A stretch of 64,000 bases of DNA from Sorghum bicolor (GCF_000003195.3 NC_012870.2:24172501-24236500); one strand, 5' to 3'. Shown: positions 42,023-53,904, counted from the first letter of the stretch. Made by a program: numbers and translations. Notes: generated by a model from the letters alone, not told the origin.

Positions 42023-44638
42023 CTAAGAAGTCGGCGGAGGAGGCGGAGCTGTGGAGTCCCTCGGCACGGCCACGAAGCGAGCTGCATCATCTGAACTGTC
42101 GGCCGTCGAGGCAGAGGAGGTGGAGTGACCCTCTGAAGCTGCAGGAGCTGGTGAAGCGGTCCGGGTCTGCTCTGGCGCGGTCACAGGCTGTGCTGGCTGC
42201 TCGAGTCCGGCTGACGAAGCAGGCACGGGCTCAGTCGCGGTAGTTGTCGTCTCTAGCACGGTAGAGGACGGTGCAAGCTGCTCGGACGACGCTACGGATG
42301 ACGACAGAAGCTCTGTAATGGTGACTGGCGCCATAAAGACTGCAGGAGCCTGCAGAGGAGGAGGCGTAGGGTCACCAGTCAGAGCACTGTTGGTGAAGCT
42401 GAGGTGCGGATCTGTCTGCGAGTCCCACACAAGCTGTGACGCTGACGCTGACTGAGGAGTGAAGCCTGAGCGGAGAGGAGTGAACTGAGGTACCTGCTCA
42501 AAGCCTGAAGAAATAGCACCCTGGGAGACCTGGTGCTGTGGCGTCGAGAACGGCTGACTCTGAGCTGGTAGCTGGAGAGGCTGCTGAGACTGGCTCTGAG
42601 TCTGAGGCGCTGGAGTAGGTGGCCTGACAGTCGACGTGTCTGGGAGCTGAATCTACGGTAGCTGAATCCCTGAGGCGGCCATGAGAGCGGCCATCATCGC
42701 TGTCTGCTGGGCCTGGAAAGCAAGCTGCTGCTCCTGAAAGGTGAGAAACTGACGCTGGAGCTCATCCTGCCTAGCCTGCACGGCTGCATTGATGGCAGCC
42801 TGATCCCTGTCTCGCCTCGCCTGCTCCTCAGCTGCACGGCGCTGATCTGCCCTTATCCCCTCTAAGATAGCAAGCAGGGCGGGGTCTGAAGCACTTGAAG
42901 AACCGCCTGCCTCGTGGTCGTGTGCTCTGGGAGGAAGATCTGTCACTGGCGGCTGATAGTCATCATCAGAACTATCTGAGGCGAAGTCAAAGTCGCCCTC
43001 TGCCTCTGCATCTGCGAACGCACCAATAGCTATATCCTGCTGCTCCTCTGTCTCTGCAACTACTGCTGTACTGCGAGTGCCCCTAGGAGAAGGTGGGGGC
43101 ACCGGTCCACGTGGAGCATGAGGAGGAGGTGCACCGCGAAGGTCGTGGTGCGCTCTCAACATCTGCCTGGGGTCGTAGTGGGGGAAGACGGTGTCAGACT
43201 CTGTCAACTCCCTCTGCAAGTGAGCTGGCAGGGGCAGTGGCCTAGCACGAAGAATCAGCAGGGTAATCCAGTGTGCATAGGGCAACTGACGCCGCCCCCT
43301 GAAGCTCTCTGAGATGGTGTTCTCTATCTCCGAGACGATCAAATCCCATAAGTCAAACTGCGTCTGGGAGATGAGGTGAGCGACGAGCCACTGCTGGATA
43401 CGAGAGAAGCCGTCTCTGTAGCCTGTCCTGGGGAGAAGAGTCTTCCTCAACACAAAGTCGAGGATCCTAGCTGGGCGTGTCAAATCTCCCACTGTCCTGC
43501 TGGAGCCCTCCCCAAAAGGTGGACGGAAACAGGGAGCCACGAAGTCAACCGGTGGTATCTCACCACCGTGAGGACAACGAGGGGGATCCACGTTCCCGTA
43601 GCACAGCTGGTGAATCAATTGAAAGGATCAAGATGCCCAAGAGGGGGGGTGAATTGTGGTGGGAGAGGCTCGCAGTCCAAGCACCTCTCTAGCCCTCTGA
43701 GCTGTCACTCTGTAGTCTGTCCTTGCCAGTGCGTAGTGGATGTAACTGTGATCTGGAGAAACCCACACCGACGCATAGAACTCTCTGACCCACTGCTCAC
43801 AGTAAGTGCCGGGGAGTGCTAGTAACTCTGGAAGTCCGTGGAGGTAGGTGAAGTACTGACGAATGTCTGCTCCAACCACGTTCCCCAGTATCTCTAGGTC
43901 TATCACTCTGTGCTCCCTGAACTGTGCCTGAGAGCGAACCAGTGCCTCGTAGATGTCCTTCTGGACGACAGTGTAGAACCTGACACCGGCTCTGGGATCC
44001 CGAGCAGCCGGGAACCATGTAGGAAACGGAACAAACCGCAGCTGCTGGATCTCTCTGGCTGACACAAGAGAAAGATCCCTGTGGATCCTGACTGGCCTCT
44101 GTCGTGAAGCTGGAGTGCCTCTGGCTGGTGTGGCACGAGCAGTGGAGGTGGACTGACTCTGCGTACCAGTCCGAGGAGTGGCCTGGGTACGAGCGCGAGT
44201 CGACCTCCTGAGGGTCTGCTCCTGCTCCTGCTCCTGTGCTGGACCCTCTGCCTGGGTCTCTGTCTCAGTGTCTGGATCCTTTTGAGCCGGATCCCTGACC
44301 ACAAGCCTAATCCTCTGTCCTCCAATCGTCACGGTGCCTGGAGGGGATCCATGGAATGCCTCTGTCTCAAGAACTGCACGCCGCTGCCGTGGCGTGAGGT
44401 CATCCCCAATCCTCAGGGCACCTGAACGACCACCCCTCTCGGCTGCCTCAGCCGCTGCTGCAACTGCCTCTGCGACCTCTGCATCTCTGTCACTGGCCTT
44501 GCGCTTCTTGGTGGCCAACTTCTTGCCTTTCCCTTTCTCTGCCGCTGACAAGCGACGGGGAGGATCACCTCCACCATCACCCTCTGGAGAACCTCCTGAG
44601 CCAGCTGCCGGACCACTAACGTTCTTGGTACGAGCCAT
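42023..44638 (-). pseudogene. SIRE env-position ORF, about 870 codons with two in-frame stops
   Basis: One reading frame runs from ATG 44638 to the stop at 42023, broken only by a TGA at 43628-43630 and a TAG at 42653-42655. N-terminal part: basic, Lys-rich (KGKGKKLATKKRK, a nuclear-signal-like run), then Glu/Gln/Thr-rich linker. Then a folded-looking domain (ISAREIQQL-like text, RFYTVVQKDIYEALVRS, GLPELLALPGTYCEQWVREF) that continues after the first stop (LCYGNVDPPRCPHGGEIPPV). This resembles the family annotated as putative plant transposon or env-like protein. The later part has an acidic patch and a Gln/Ala-rich coiled coil (RRAAEEQARRDRDQAAINAA), then a Pro/Ser/Thr-rich tail. No signal peptide or transmembrane helix is evident. 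The first stop lies within a 36-bp insertion (43616-43656). Confidence 0.7.
43616..43656. repeat. LTR/PBS-junction fragment inside the env-position ORF
   Basis: 41 bp matching the inner end of the 5' LTR plus the first bases of the primer-binding site (compare 50596-50640). It is flanked on the minus strand by ATTCACC on both sides, so the net insertion is 36 bp (12 codons); it keeps the frame but brings in a TGA. Confidence 0.85.
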
Positions 44639-45174
44639 TGCAAATCAGGCGTCCGACAAGCAATCGACTGACAACGGAGAACAAAGCGCTGCAGAGAATA
44701 GACAAGATAGGATGTATTAAGAAGTTATATCGACTAGAGATGAGACAAACCTATAGATCGCAAGAAAAGATAAGATACGGACGCGAACGGCTTACGAACC
44801 AAGACGGGACGTGTTCTGGATGAAATCTCTTGATCGAAGACCACCGGAGAACACGAATCCAATCCTCAAGGTGCTGCGGATAAGGAACGAATCAAAACAT
44901 CGACGGAAACAACTGTCTAGTCCGTTCAAGCATTGAAACGAATACCTCGAGGACAGGAGATTAGGAGCTCACCCAAACCCTATCGGCGTCGCAAGAGGAG
45001 ACTCTGGGCGATGAGAAGGAAGGGAGGAGCACCCTGAGCAGATCTGGCACGGGAGGGGGAAGCCTAATCGCGCCGGAGATCAAGGGGGCGACGGCGGCGA
45101 CGACTTAGGGCACGGGCGAGGTGGCTGGAGTCGCGGGAACGAAAAAGAAAACCGTCCACGAAGACCCCTGGGCG

Positions 45175-45470
45175 CGGGCTTTATGCGCCCGCCGCGGGGT
45201 CACCGGACGCTCTTAATGTGGCACCGGACGCGTCCGGTGACCACCGGACTCATGCGCAGAGAAGGTTGCAAATTTGCATTGCACCGGACGATGGGCACCG
45301 GACGCTGGCTTTAGCGTCCGGTGCTTCAGGTCACGCCTGGTGAGCACCGGACGCACGGCACCGGATGCTGCAGGGATACTGTTCCCGCGTCCGGTGAGTG
45401 CAGTCTGGCACACTCACCGCACCGGACGCACGGAGGCAGCGTCCGGTGCATCGTCCGGTGCTCCTCTGAG
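45175..45470 (-). promoter_or_regulatory. Internal promoter-like region before the SIRE env-position ORF
   Basis: About a dozen CACCGGACG/CGTCCGGTG motifs lie between 45199 and 45466, the same motif that is clustered in the LTR. On the minus strand they precede a TATA-like CATAAAG (45185-45179) and then a C/T- and GC-rich leader of about 540 nt that looks like a plant 5' UTR. The leader has a possible intron from 44945 (GAG|GTATTC) to 44689 (CTCTGCAG). The ATG follows at 44638. The motifs are seen; promoter activity is inference. Confidence 0.55.
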
Positions 45471-45974
45471 CACTTTTTCAACTTTGCACCACGTCCGACT
45501 TTGACCCAACCAAGTTCCATTTTTCAAAAACACACAAGTAAACACCAAATGGAACTGGTATGAGTGACTTCTCTCAAACCCTCAAATTTTCACAAATATT
45601 TAGCCATAGGCTTAGTAGTTTTTATGAAAATAATTCGAGAAAATCACCAAGGAGTATCGTATGGCCATAAAGCTAGGGGTTTGAATCACAATGAGCTTTG
45701 AAAGCTCCCCCTATCTATGGACGAACACAGCGGATGCTCAACGAGTAACCGAAAAGAAAAGGTCAACTAACAAGCATGCATATGATATGAGTTGTAATGC
45801 AATACTTGAAAGTAGACTAATGCTTGTCAAGTTTGATCCAAGGTTAAGCTTTTTCACACACACAATGGGGTTATCTTAACCATGTTAGACAAGCCCTACA
45901 TGCAAGTTGGATTTTAGATTTAGTATGCATGATATGCAAAGCAAAAGTTATTTACAAGTTTCAACACACAACTT
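45471..45974 (-). other. Spacer between SIRE pol and internal promoter
   Basis: AT-rich untranslated sequence with a CTCCCCCTATC stretch near 45706; no ORF. Confidence 0.6.
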
Positions 45975-48900
45975 TTATCTTTTAGTGAAGTTGAATAAGT
46001 CAAGCACATTAAGTTCATTTCTTAACATACAAAACCTAGCTTCATCTAGGGGTTTTGTGAAGATATCCGCCAATTGATTTTCCGTTCCCACATTCTCTAG
46101 AGATATGTCACCCTTAGCAACATGATCCCTAAGGAAGTGGTGGCGGATGTCAATATGTTTTGTGCGGGTGTGTTGAACCGGGTTGTTTGCAAGTTTTACG
46201 ACACTTTCGTTGTCACACAACAAAGGTACTTTGTCTAGTACTACTTCATAGTCTAGCAAAGTTTGTTTCATGTAGAGTATTTGTGCACAACAAGCACCGG
46301 CGACTATGTATTCCGCCTCGGCCGATGACAAGGCAACACTATTTTATTTCTTTGACATCCAAGAGACAAGAGATCTACCTAGGAAATGGCACCCTCCGGA
46401 TGTGCTTTTTCTATCAATCCGGCACCCAGCATAATCCGAATCGGAATAGCCTACAAGTTGGAATCTTGCACCTTTGGGATACCACAAGCCTAGGCAAGGT
46501 GTGTATTTTAGATACCTAAGAATTCTCTTGACCGCAATCAAGTGAGATTCCATAGGCATTGCTTGATATCTTGCACACATACACACACTAAACATTATAT
46601 CGGGCCTAGATGCGGTGAGGTAGAGTAGACTTCCTATCATGGAGCGATAGAGAGTCTTGTCAATAGGGTTACCTCCCTCATCCAAGTCGAGATGCCCATT
46701 TGATGCCATGGGAGTCTTGATTGGCTTGCAATCCATCATCTTGAACCTCTTGAGAAGATCTTGAGTGTACTTCTCTTGAGAGATAAAGACCCCTTCCCAC
46801 TTGAAATCCTAGGAAGAAGGATAGCTCGCCAATCATGGACATCTCAAACTCCTTGGACATCAAATCATCAAATTCCTTGCAAAAATCTTCATTAGTAGAG
46901 CCAAAAATAATATCATCAACATAAACTTGGCAAATGAAGATTTCCCCATTCATTTTCTTGGTGAAGAGTGTTGTGTCAACTTTCCCAATCTTGAAGCCCT
47001 TCTCAATGAGGAAGTCCCTAAGCCTCTCATACCAAGCTCTAGGAGCTTGCTTGAGACCATAGAGAGCCTTGGACAGCCGGAAGACATGCTTGGGGTACCT
47101 AGGGTCTTCAAAACCGGGGGGTTGCTCAACATAGACAAGCTCATTAATATAACCATTTAAAAAGGCACTTTTCACATCCATTTGAAATAACTTGATATCA
47201 TGACTAGATGCATATGCAAGAAGGATACGGATTGCTTCAAGTCTTGCCACCGGTGCAAAGGTTTCACCGAAGTCAAGACCTTCCACTTGTGAAAAGCCTT
47301 TTGCCACAAGTCTTGCCTTGTTGCACACCACTTTGCCTTGATCATCCTTCTTGTTCCGGAAGACCCATTTTGTTCCAATCACTCTTGCATTTTTGGGTCG
47401 CTCTTCAAGTGTCCACACTTGGTTGCGAGAGAAGTTGTTCAACTCCTCTTGCATGGCCATGATCCAATCCGCATCACGAAGAGCTTCCTCTATAGTCTTT
47501 GGTTCATCTTCAAGAGACACAAAAGCGTGATGTTCAATAAATAAAGCATGTCTAGAACGAGTAGTTACACCACGTGATGGACTCCCGATGATGAGATCTT
47601 GAGAGTGATCTTGGAGGAGATGTGATGTTCTTCTTGGCGCCACTTGAGGGGTTGGTTGGGGAGCATCAACTTCTTGTGCTTGTGCCACCGCTTGCTCATG
47701 AGTGACTTGGGTGTCTTCATGAGCATCTCTCACATCCTTGTCTTCATCTTGTGAACCTTGTGAGGTGGATGGTGGCTCAACGACTTACACATCATCATCA
47801 TCTTCTTTAGGCTTGATGTCTCCCACCGGCATGTTCTTCATGTCATCCCTCAATGGTTCACCACCTACATCATCAAGATTATCACTTGCTCCTTGGGAGC
47901 CATTAGTTTCATCAAATTCAACATCAAACATTTCTTCAACCATGTTTGTGGCATGGTTAAAGACTCTATATGCCTTGGACTTTGATGAATAGCCAACCGA
48001 ATGACCAATGTCACATCTTTTTTGGAATTTTCCCAAGTGTTGGCGCTTCTTGTAGATGTAGCATTTGCATCCAAACACTCTAAAGAATGAGACATCGGGC
48101 TTCTTCCCATTGAGCAATTCATATGGTGTCTTCTCTAGGAACTTGTGAGGAAAGAGCCGGTTTGAAGCATAGCATGCGGTGTTGATTGCCTTGGCCCACA
48201 TCTTCTCCGAAGTGTTGTACTCATCTAGCATTGTTCTTGCCAAGGTAATCAATGTCCGGTTCTTTCTTTCTACAACCCCATTTTGTTGTGGTGTATATGT
48301 TGAGGAGAACTTATGCTTGATTCCCACTTCATCACAATACTCTTCAATGTTGGTGTTGTCAAATTCTTTGCCATTGTCACTTCTAATTTTCTTAATCTTC
48401 ACATCAAATTGATTTTGGGCATTCTTTGCAAACTTCTTGAATATTGATGCAACTTCGGCCTTGTCTTGAAAGAAGAATGTCCAAGTGTACCGGGAGAAAT
48501 CATCAACTATGACCAAGCAATATTTGTTGCCTCCAAGACTAGCATATGTGGTGGGTCCAAATAAGTCCATGTGAAGTAGCTCAAGCACTCTTGAAGTAGA
48601 GAGATAGGCTTTGGTTGGATGAGTGTTTGCAACTTGTTTGCCCGCTTGACATGCACTACAAAGCTTGTCCTTTTCAAATGTCACATCCTTCAAGCCTCTA
48701 ATCAATTCTTTCTTCATCAACTTCTTGAGTGTGCCCATTCCAACATGTGCTAACCTTCTATGCCACAACCACCCAAGTGAAGTCTTGGTGAATAAGCAAG
48801 TTTTGACATCAACTTCATCGGATGAGAAGTCAACTACATATAAGTTGTTGTGTCGGAAGCCTTTGAATATCACTTCATTGTCATCTTCTTTGGTCACAAT

Positions 48901-49191
48901 TACTTCCTTCTTCTTGAATAGGCATTCAAATCCAAGGTCACATAATTGTCCAACCGAGAGCAAGTTGAAACTCAAAGATTGCACATAAAGCACATTGGTG
49001 ATTGAGTTGTCATTTGATATAGCAACCTTTCCTAGCCCCTTGACCTTCCCTTTTGAATTGTCACCAAATGTGGTCTTCTCTTGGTTGTCAACATCTTCAT
49101 CAAGAGAGGTGAACATCCGGGGATCTCCGGTCATATGTTGAGTGCAACCACTATCAATTACCCAATGTGATCCACCGGTCTTGTAGTTCAC
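45975..49191 (-). pseudogene. SIRE pol: protease, integrase, RT, RNase H with three breaks
   Basis: Protease active site VIDSGCTQHMTGD (about 49160); GAG-pre-integrase HRRLAHVGMGTLKKL with a Cys pair (CSACQAGKQ); integrase core with LHMDLFGPT, IRSDNGKEF and TPQQNGVVERKNR; RT with RLVAKGFSQVEGLDF, FLNGYINELVYVEQPPGF and the catalytic YVDDIIFGS; RNase H with SDSDYAG, SSAEAEYI and the end QLADIFTKPLDEARF. Breaks: TAA at 47785-47787 between integrase and RT (same frame on both sides), a frameshift near 46800 at the end of RT, and TAA at 46344-46346 in RNase H. Catalytic residues otherwise look intact. The frame differs from gag, which ends in TGA at 49206-49208. Confidence 0.93.
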
Positions 49192-49205
49192 CTACACACA
49201 AGAGA

Positions 49206-50549
49206 TCAAGCTTGAGATTTAGGGACCCACATTTGCTTAGGGCCCTTGACCTTCTCTACTAGTTGCTTTGGCACCCAAATCTTCTTTGGCCTTTGCTTGT
49301 TGGGCGGCCCCATGAAGCTAACCTTGACCTTGCCACTCTTGTCTTTCCTTACAATGTAGTGAGCATTGAAGGCAAATGGTCTTGCATGCTTGGGCAAGGG
49401 TGGTGGTAGTGGTGCCTTACACTCATGAGCAAAGTGTTCTTCTTGACCACACTCAAAGCATCTCTTTGGCTTTGGCTTGCTTGGTTGATCATGAGTGGCT
49501 AGAGACTTGATGAGCTTTGATTGATGAGCCTTATAGCCAATCCCACTCTTGTCCATCTTCATGACGGTGTTCATGAAAAGCTCACTTTGAAGGTCTTTCC
49601 CTTTGGTGAACTTTGCTAACCCCATGGTTAAATGTTCCTTCTCTTTCTTGAGCTTGTTGTTCTCAGCAAGATGACCAAGCTCACCACAATTGTAGCAATC
49701 CATCTCGGAGATGGGCTTCCTCTTGCTACTTGTGAAGAACTTCTTCTTCTTAGAGTCAAAGTTGACTCCATTCTTGTTGAGCTTCTTCAACATCTTTGTG
49801 GTTCTTCTCACCAAGAGGGCAATAGATGCATCATCATCACTTGAAGTTGATGAGTCAACTTCAATCTTCTTAGCTTTGCCCTTGTGAGAAGCTTTGAGGG
49901 CCAAGTCCTTCTTTTCCTTCTTGGCCGATGAGGAGCCATCTTGGGGGTTCATGTGCATGTACATCTCATGAGCATTGATCTTCCCCAATATGGCGGTTGG
50001 TGTAGCGGTGGAAAGATCGCCTTGATGAAGCACCGTCACTATGTGCCCATATTTCTCAATAGGAAGCACACATAGTATCTTCCTTGCTACATCCGCCGTA
50101 CTCATTTGAGTAAGCCCAAGTCCATTTAGCTCCTCTACAATGACATTCAAGCGAGAATACATTTCATTAGCATTTTCTTTGGGAAGCATTTCAAATGTAT
50201 TAAGCTTGTTCATCACTAAGTGATAGCGTTCCTCGCGTTCACTCTTTGATCCCTCATGGAGCGCACAAAGTTCCTTCCAAAGTTCATTGGCGGTTTTGTG
50301 GCTCCGAACGCGGTTGAACACCTCTTTGCAAAGGCCTCTAAAGATGTGGTTTTTGGCCTTCGCATTCCACTTCTCGTTTTCTTGCTCTTGTGGAGTAAGA
50401 GCGGTGGCTCTTTCTGGAGGGGCAAACCCTTCGGTCGGGGCTTTTAGGCATTTTACATCGCATGTCTCAAGGTATGACTCCATCTGTATTTTCCAATACG
50501 GGAAGTCATCCCCATCGAACATGGGTGGCGGTCCATCCCCGTTAGACAT
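49206..50549 (-). CDS. SIRE gag, 447 aa
   Basis: Starts MSNGDGPPPMFDGDDFPYWK, the usual SIRE gag opening, about 35 nt after the primer site. It carries the UBN2-type gag domain (WKIQMESYLETCD, LWKELCALHEGS, ILCVLPIEKY), a Lys/Ser-rich linker and CCHC zinc knuckles. The second knuckle is complete (CFECGQEEHFAHEC); the first (CYNCGELGHLAEN) has lost its last Cys in what looks like a small internal deletion. It ends in TGA at 49206, with pol opening in another frame 15 nt on. Gag packages the RNA into virus-like particles in the cytoplasm. This is the only long SIRE frame here without a stop. Confidence 0.88.
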   Translation of the reverse strand: MSNGDGPPPMFDGDDFPYWKIQMESYLETCDVKCLKAPTEGFAPPERATALTPQEQENEKWNAKAKNHIFRGLCKEVFNRVRSHKTANELWKELCALHEGSKSEREERYHLVMNKLNTFEMLPKENANEMYSRLNVIVEELNGLGLTQMSTADVARKILCVLPIEKYGHIVTVLHQGDLSTATPTAILGKINAHEMYMHMNPQDGSSSAKKEKKDLALKASHKGKAKKIEVDSSTSSDDDASIALLVRRTTKMLKKLNKNGVNFDSKKKKFFTSSKRKPISEMDCYNCGELGHLAENNKLKKEKEHLTMGLAKFTKGKDLQSELFMNTVMKMDKSGIGYKAHQSKLIKSLATHDQPSKPKPKRCFECGQEEHFAHECKAPLPPPLPKHARPFAFNAHYIVRKDKSGKVKVSFMGPPNKQRPKKIWVPKQLVEKVKGPKQMWVPKSQA

Positions 50550-50583
50550 CTTTCTCTAGGCGGTGAAGCCTAAATAATGAGCA

Positions 50584-50600
50584 CTAGGCTCTCATACCAA
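50584..50600 (-). other. Primer-binding site of the SIRE element
   Basis: The minus strand reads TTGGTATGAGAGCCTAG one base after the LTR end. It is complementary to the initiator tRNA-Met 3' end except at one position (usual TGGTATCAGAGC). Confidence 0.88.
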
Positions 50601-50601
50601 T

Positions 50602-52150
50602 TGAAAGGATCAAGATGCCTAAGAGGGGGGGGGGTGAATTGGGCTTCTCTAAAAATTTAAGCAACCTATAAGCTCCAATTCAACCCCTTGTGCCTAGTGT
50701 GACTTAGAGAGCTACCAGATAAAAAGTTTTGCAACCTAGTTCCAATCCTATTCTAGCATGGCAATTCTAAGAATGTAAGAGCACAAAGTAAATGCTAGAA
50801 AGTAAAGGAGTAGTGGAAGAAAGTGCTCGGTGATGTTTTGCCGAGGTATCTGAGAGTCGCCACTCTCCACTAATCCTCGTTGGAGCACCCGCGCAAGGGT
50901 CTTGCTCCCTCTTGGTCCGCGCAAGGACCAAGTGCTCTCTACGGGCTTATTCTTTGACACTCCGTCGCGGTGAATCGCCCAAAACCGCTCACAAGCTTGA
51001 CACTAACCACCCACAAGAACTCCAGGCGGTCTTCGTGCCTCCAATCACCACCGAACCGTCTAGGTGATGGCGATCACCAAGAGTAACAAGCAAAGAACTC
51101 TCACTTGACCCAAACAAGGCTCTAGAGAGTGGTGGATGCACACTTGACTCTTGGAATTCACTAGAGAAGGATTCTCTCAAGAAATCACTCAAATCTCAAT
51201 CCTCTCTAGGCTCTTGCAACTCTCTTGCTCCGCAACAAGGTTTTCTGATGTTCAAATGGGCAAGAGACCTCTCATGGACGAGGTGGAGGAGTATAAATAC
51301 TATCCACGAAGTCCAAAGGTCGGCCAACCGTTTTCCACTGAAGACGGGGTCACCGGACGCACATTATGTTGCATCGGACGCACTGCACCGAGCGTCCGGT
51401 GCTTCACAACGGCTACCTGTACTTCTCTCTGACAGGTCACCGGACGCTAACTCTCAGCGTCCGGTGCACCGTCCGGTGCTCGGGGAAACTTTACAAGCTC
51501 CCTGCGCATGGGACCGGACGCTACCCGGTGCGTCCGGTGCTAGAGTCCGGTGCTCAGGGAAGGCTTGCAACCTCCCTGGGTATGGGACCGGACGCTACCC
51601 GGTGCGTCCGGTGCTAGCGTCCGGTGCCTAACCCTAAGCACCACGCGGTTCCAACGGCTAAGGACCTCACCGGACACTCACAGAGCGTCCGGTGCAGCGT
51701 CCGGTGCCCCTTTGGGCACCCAAACTTCGTCGAAACGCGATCGCTCCAAAACGAAGTTGGTTCCTCTCGATCTAAGGACTATCTCTGCGCTGCCTAGTGC
51801 TAGGTTTACTAAGTGTGCACCACACCTAAACCTAAAGCCTTGCCTAAGTCAAGCTACTAGATCAAAGCCCCTCTTAATAGTACGGTCAAAGGAAAACAAA
51901 GTCTTAAACTACTCTAAGTGCCCTTCTTCACCATATGGCACTTAGACCTAGTCTAGTCTTAACGATATCCATCTGTTCTTTGAAAGCCGAAACGATTTCC
52001 ACTATTAAGTTGGCATGTACGTCCCTGTTCATCGAGTACCTATTTACCATGACCTTACCTATGACTTTGCCTCTGCAAAACACACGTTAGTCATAGTAAT
52101 CCATAATGTCATTAATCACCGAAAATACTAGGGGCCTAGATGCTCTTTCA
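50602..52150 (-). repeat. 5' LTR of the SIRE element, 1549 bp
   Basis: Right copy in + coordinates, next to the primer site. Same structure as 40037-41573. Confidence 0.95.
51291..51712 (-). promoter_or_regulatory. SIRE LTR promoter with palindromic motif cluster
   Basis: About 14 CCGGACG/CGTCCGG motifs (51349-51712) lie upstream, in minus-strand reading, of a GTATTTATAC TATA-like box at 51300-51291. Two blocks of about 66 bp inside the cluster are near-identical tandem copies (ACCGGACGCTACCCGGTGC and what follows, starting near 51511 and 51586). Confidence 0.65.
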
Positions 52151-52155
52151 CCTCC

Positions 52156-53170
52156 CCTAAATATTTTTTTTAGATTCGTCACTGATCATATCGTCCACCT
52201 CATTTTTTTTTTGACTCTTGGTCCGCCTGCATGGGATGTAAACAACAACGTTATAATATTTAGTTTACGTCAGGTGCCTTAAAATATGTTCAGTGGCGGA
52301 ACCCGGGGCATATCACATCATACTAATATAAATTTGTATTTTTTTATCTATATTAAAAAGAAGAGTATAACAAATCTTGTCATATGCTTTTTTTGTATCA
52401 CAAAAAAAATCTTGTCATATGTATGTACTAATATCCTTTATAGATAATAAAACATATAAAGCACAACTATACACCAACTTCGTCCACTCAAAGACAAATA
52501 ATTCATTACATAGTATATTATTATAATAAGAGTACAATCTATCTTTTAGGTTCCATTCCATGCCTCCATTTTTGTCATGCTTTGGAGCTCCTCAAGTTTT
52601 CAGCTGTACTGCATAATAAGAATGTACATTGTGAGCCTCAAAATAAAAACAACTATATGCCTTAACTACAATTGCTAAACATCACTTAAATATATATATA
52701 CAATGAACTAGAAACATCTCACTATTTCCAAGAAATGCTTCAAAACTTGTGCCAGTGTACAAAGCACAAATATGAGACTTACAGGCTTAATTTTATAACA
52801 GAAGACTTTACATTCCAAATTGCTGATCCAACTTTTCAGAATCAAGCCACAGCACAACCCTTTACCTACAACTAAAATGTACCTAACATCTTCATCATAA
52901 AAGAGGCATTCGGAAGCTCTAGGTCATAAGAAACACTGGCTAGATATGGAAACAACCATGCTTCAGAGGCTATACACAAGTGGAGCAGTAAGAAACACCA
53001 GGGTTCCAAATTGCTAATACCAAAATCTGAGAATTGCTAGTATCTTCAAATTGCAAATTAAAGAATTATTAAGCTGTTATCTCACTACCCAGTCTAAATT
53101 GCTAATTAAAAAATTGGGCCAATCACAACAATTTACAAGGTCGACTAGAGATGACACTCTGCAATCCAGC
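52156..53170. other. Intergenic, no gene seen
   Basis: AT-rich; contains TTCAGTGGCGGAACCCGGGG near 52290, a phrase common in dispersed grass repeats. No open frame of interest. Confidence 0.55.
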
Positions 53171-53172
53171 AA

Positions 53173-53475
53173 GACACTAATTCAAATGCAAACAACTACA
53201 CAGCTAGACTAACACCTACAATACCGAACAGGATAAGAAATTATGCAAAATCCAAGCAAGTATTGACAGCGGCCATATAAGCGCATTGATATGGGCATCA
53301 TGGGGCATTGCTTCCACTTATAAGAAACCATGTAAAGTAATACAGCATGACACTAATTCGAATGCAAACAACTACAAACAGGATAAGAAATTATGCAAAA
53401 TCCAAGCAAGTATTGACAGCGGCCATATAAGCGCGACAATGGGCATCATGGGCGTTGCTTCTACTTCTAAGAAAC
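53173..53475. repeat. Two-copy tandem repeat
   Basis: ACAGGATAAGAAATTATGC and about 95 following bases occur at 53228 and 53378, each preceded by GACACTAATTC-AATGCAAAC. Copies differ by a few bases and a short spacer. Confidence 0.85.
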
Positions 53476-53497
53476 CATTTAACAGACTACGTACTTA

Positions 53498-53717
53498 GGC
53501 CTTGTTGAAATTTTTTTGTTTTGGGTACTGTAACACTTTCGTTTGTATTTGATAATTATTGTCTAATCATAGACTAACTAAGCTTAAAAGATCCGTCTCG
53601 CAAATTACAAGCAAACTATGCAATTAGTTTTTTAATCTATATTTAATGCTCTATGCATGTGCCGCAAAATTCGATATGACTGGAAATCTTGAAATTTTTT
53701 GGAAATTAAACAAGGCC
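53498..53717. mobile_element. GGCCTTGTT Tourist-like MITE, TSD TTA
   Basis: GGCCTTGTTGAAATTT ... AAATTAAACAAGGCC with TTA at 53495-53497 and 53718-53720. Confidence 0.88.
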
Positions 53718-53904
53718 TTAAACTCGCCCCAGTTGGACCAACACAGATACATCATGGCGAGGCATACTATGGGCTATGGCATGGCAAATGACATAGCAGA
53801 ATAAATCGTACGCTTATGGATTACCTAACCAGACAAACCGGTAACCACTACTAACGCAGGCTTATGTTGCACGGAAGCAAGCAGAGTCCGGAAGATTTTG
53901 ACGC

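Larger units (their letters stand above)
40037..52150 (-). mobile_element. Complete SIRE-type Ty1/copia retrotransposon, 12.1 kb
   Basis: Both LTRs begin TGAAAGG and end CTTTCA in + orientation. The 5-bp duplication CCTCC flanks the element exactly (40032-40036, 52151-52155). On the minus strand the order is LTR, Met-type primer site, gag, protease-integrase-RT-RNase H, promoter-like region, large extra ORF, polypurine tract and LTR. This is the SIRE/Maximus lineage, known for a long post-pol region with an env-like ORF. The LTRs differ by about 26 substitutions over about 1.54 kb by eye (1.7%), suggesting roughly 0.6-0.7 million years at 1.3e-8. Gag reads open; pol and the extra ORF have stops. 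Confidence 0.96.

Noticed and set aside
42653..43618. Separate second gene after the SIRE env-position stop
   Set aside because: Same frame as the upstream ORF; the split is caused by the 36-bp insertion, and the domain continues across it.
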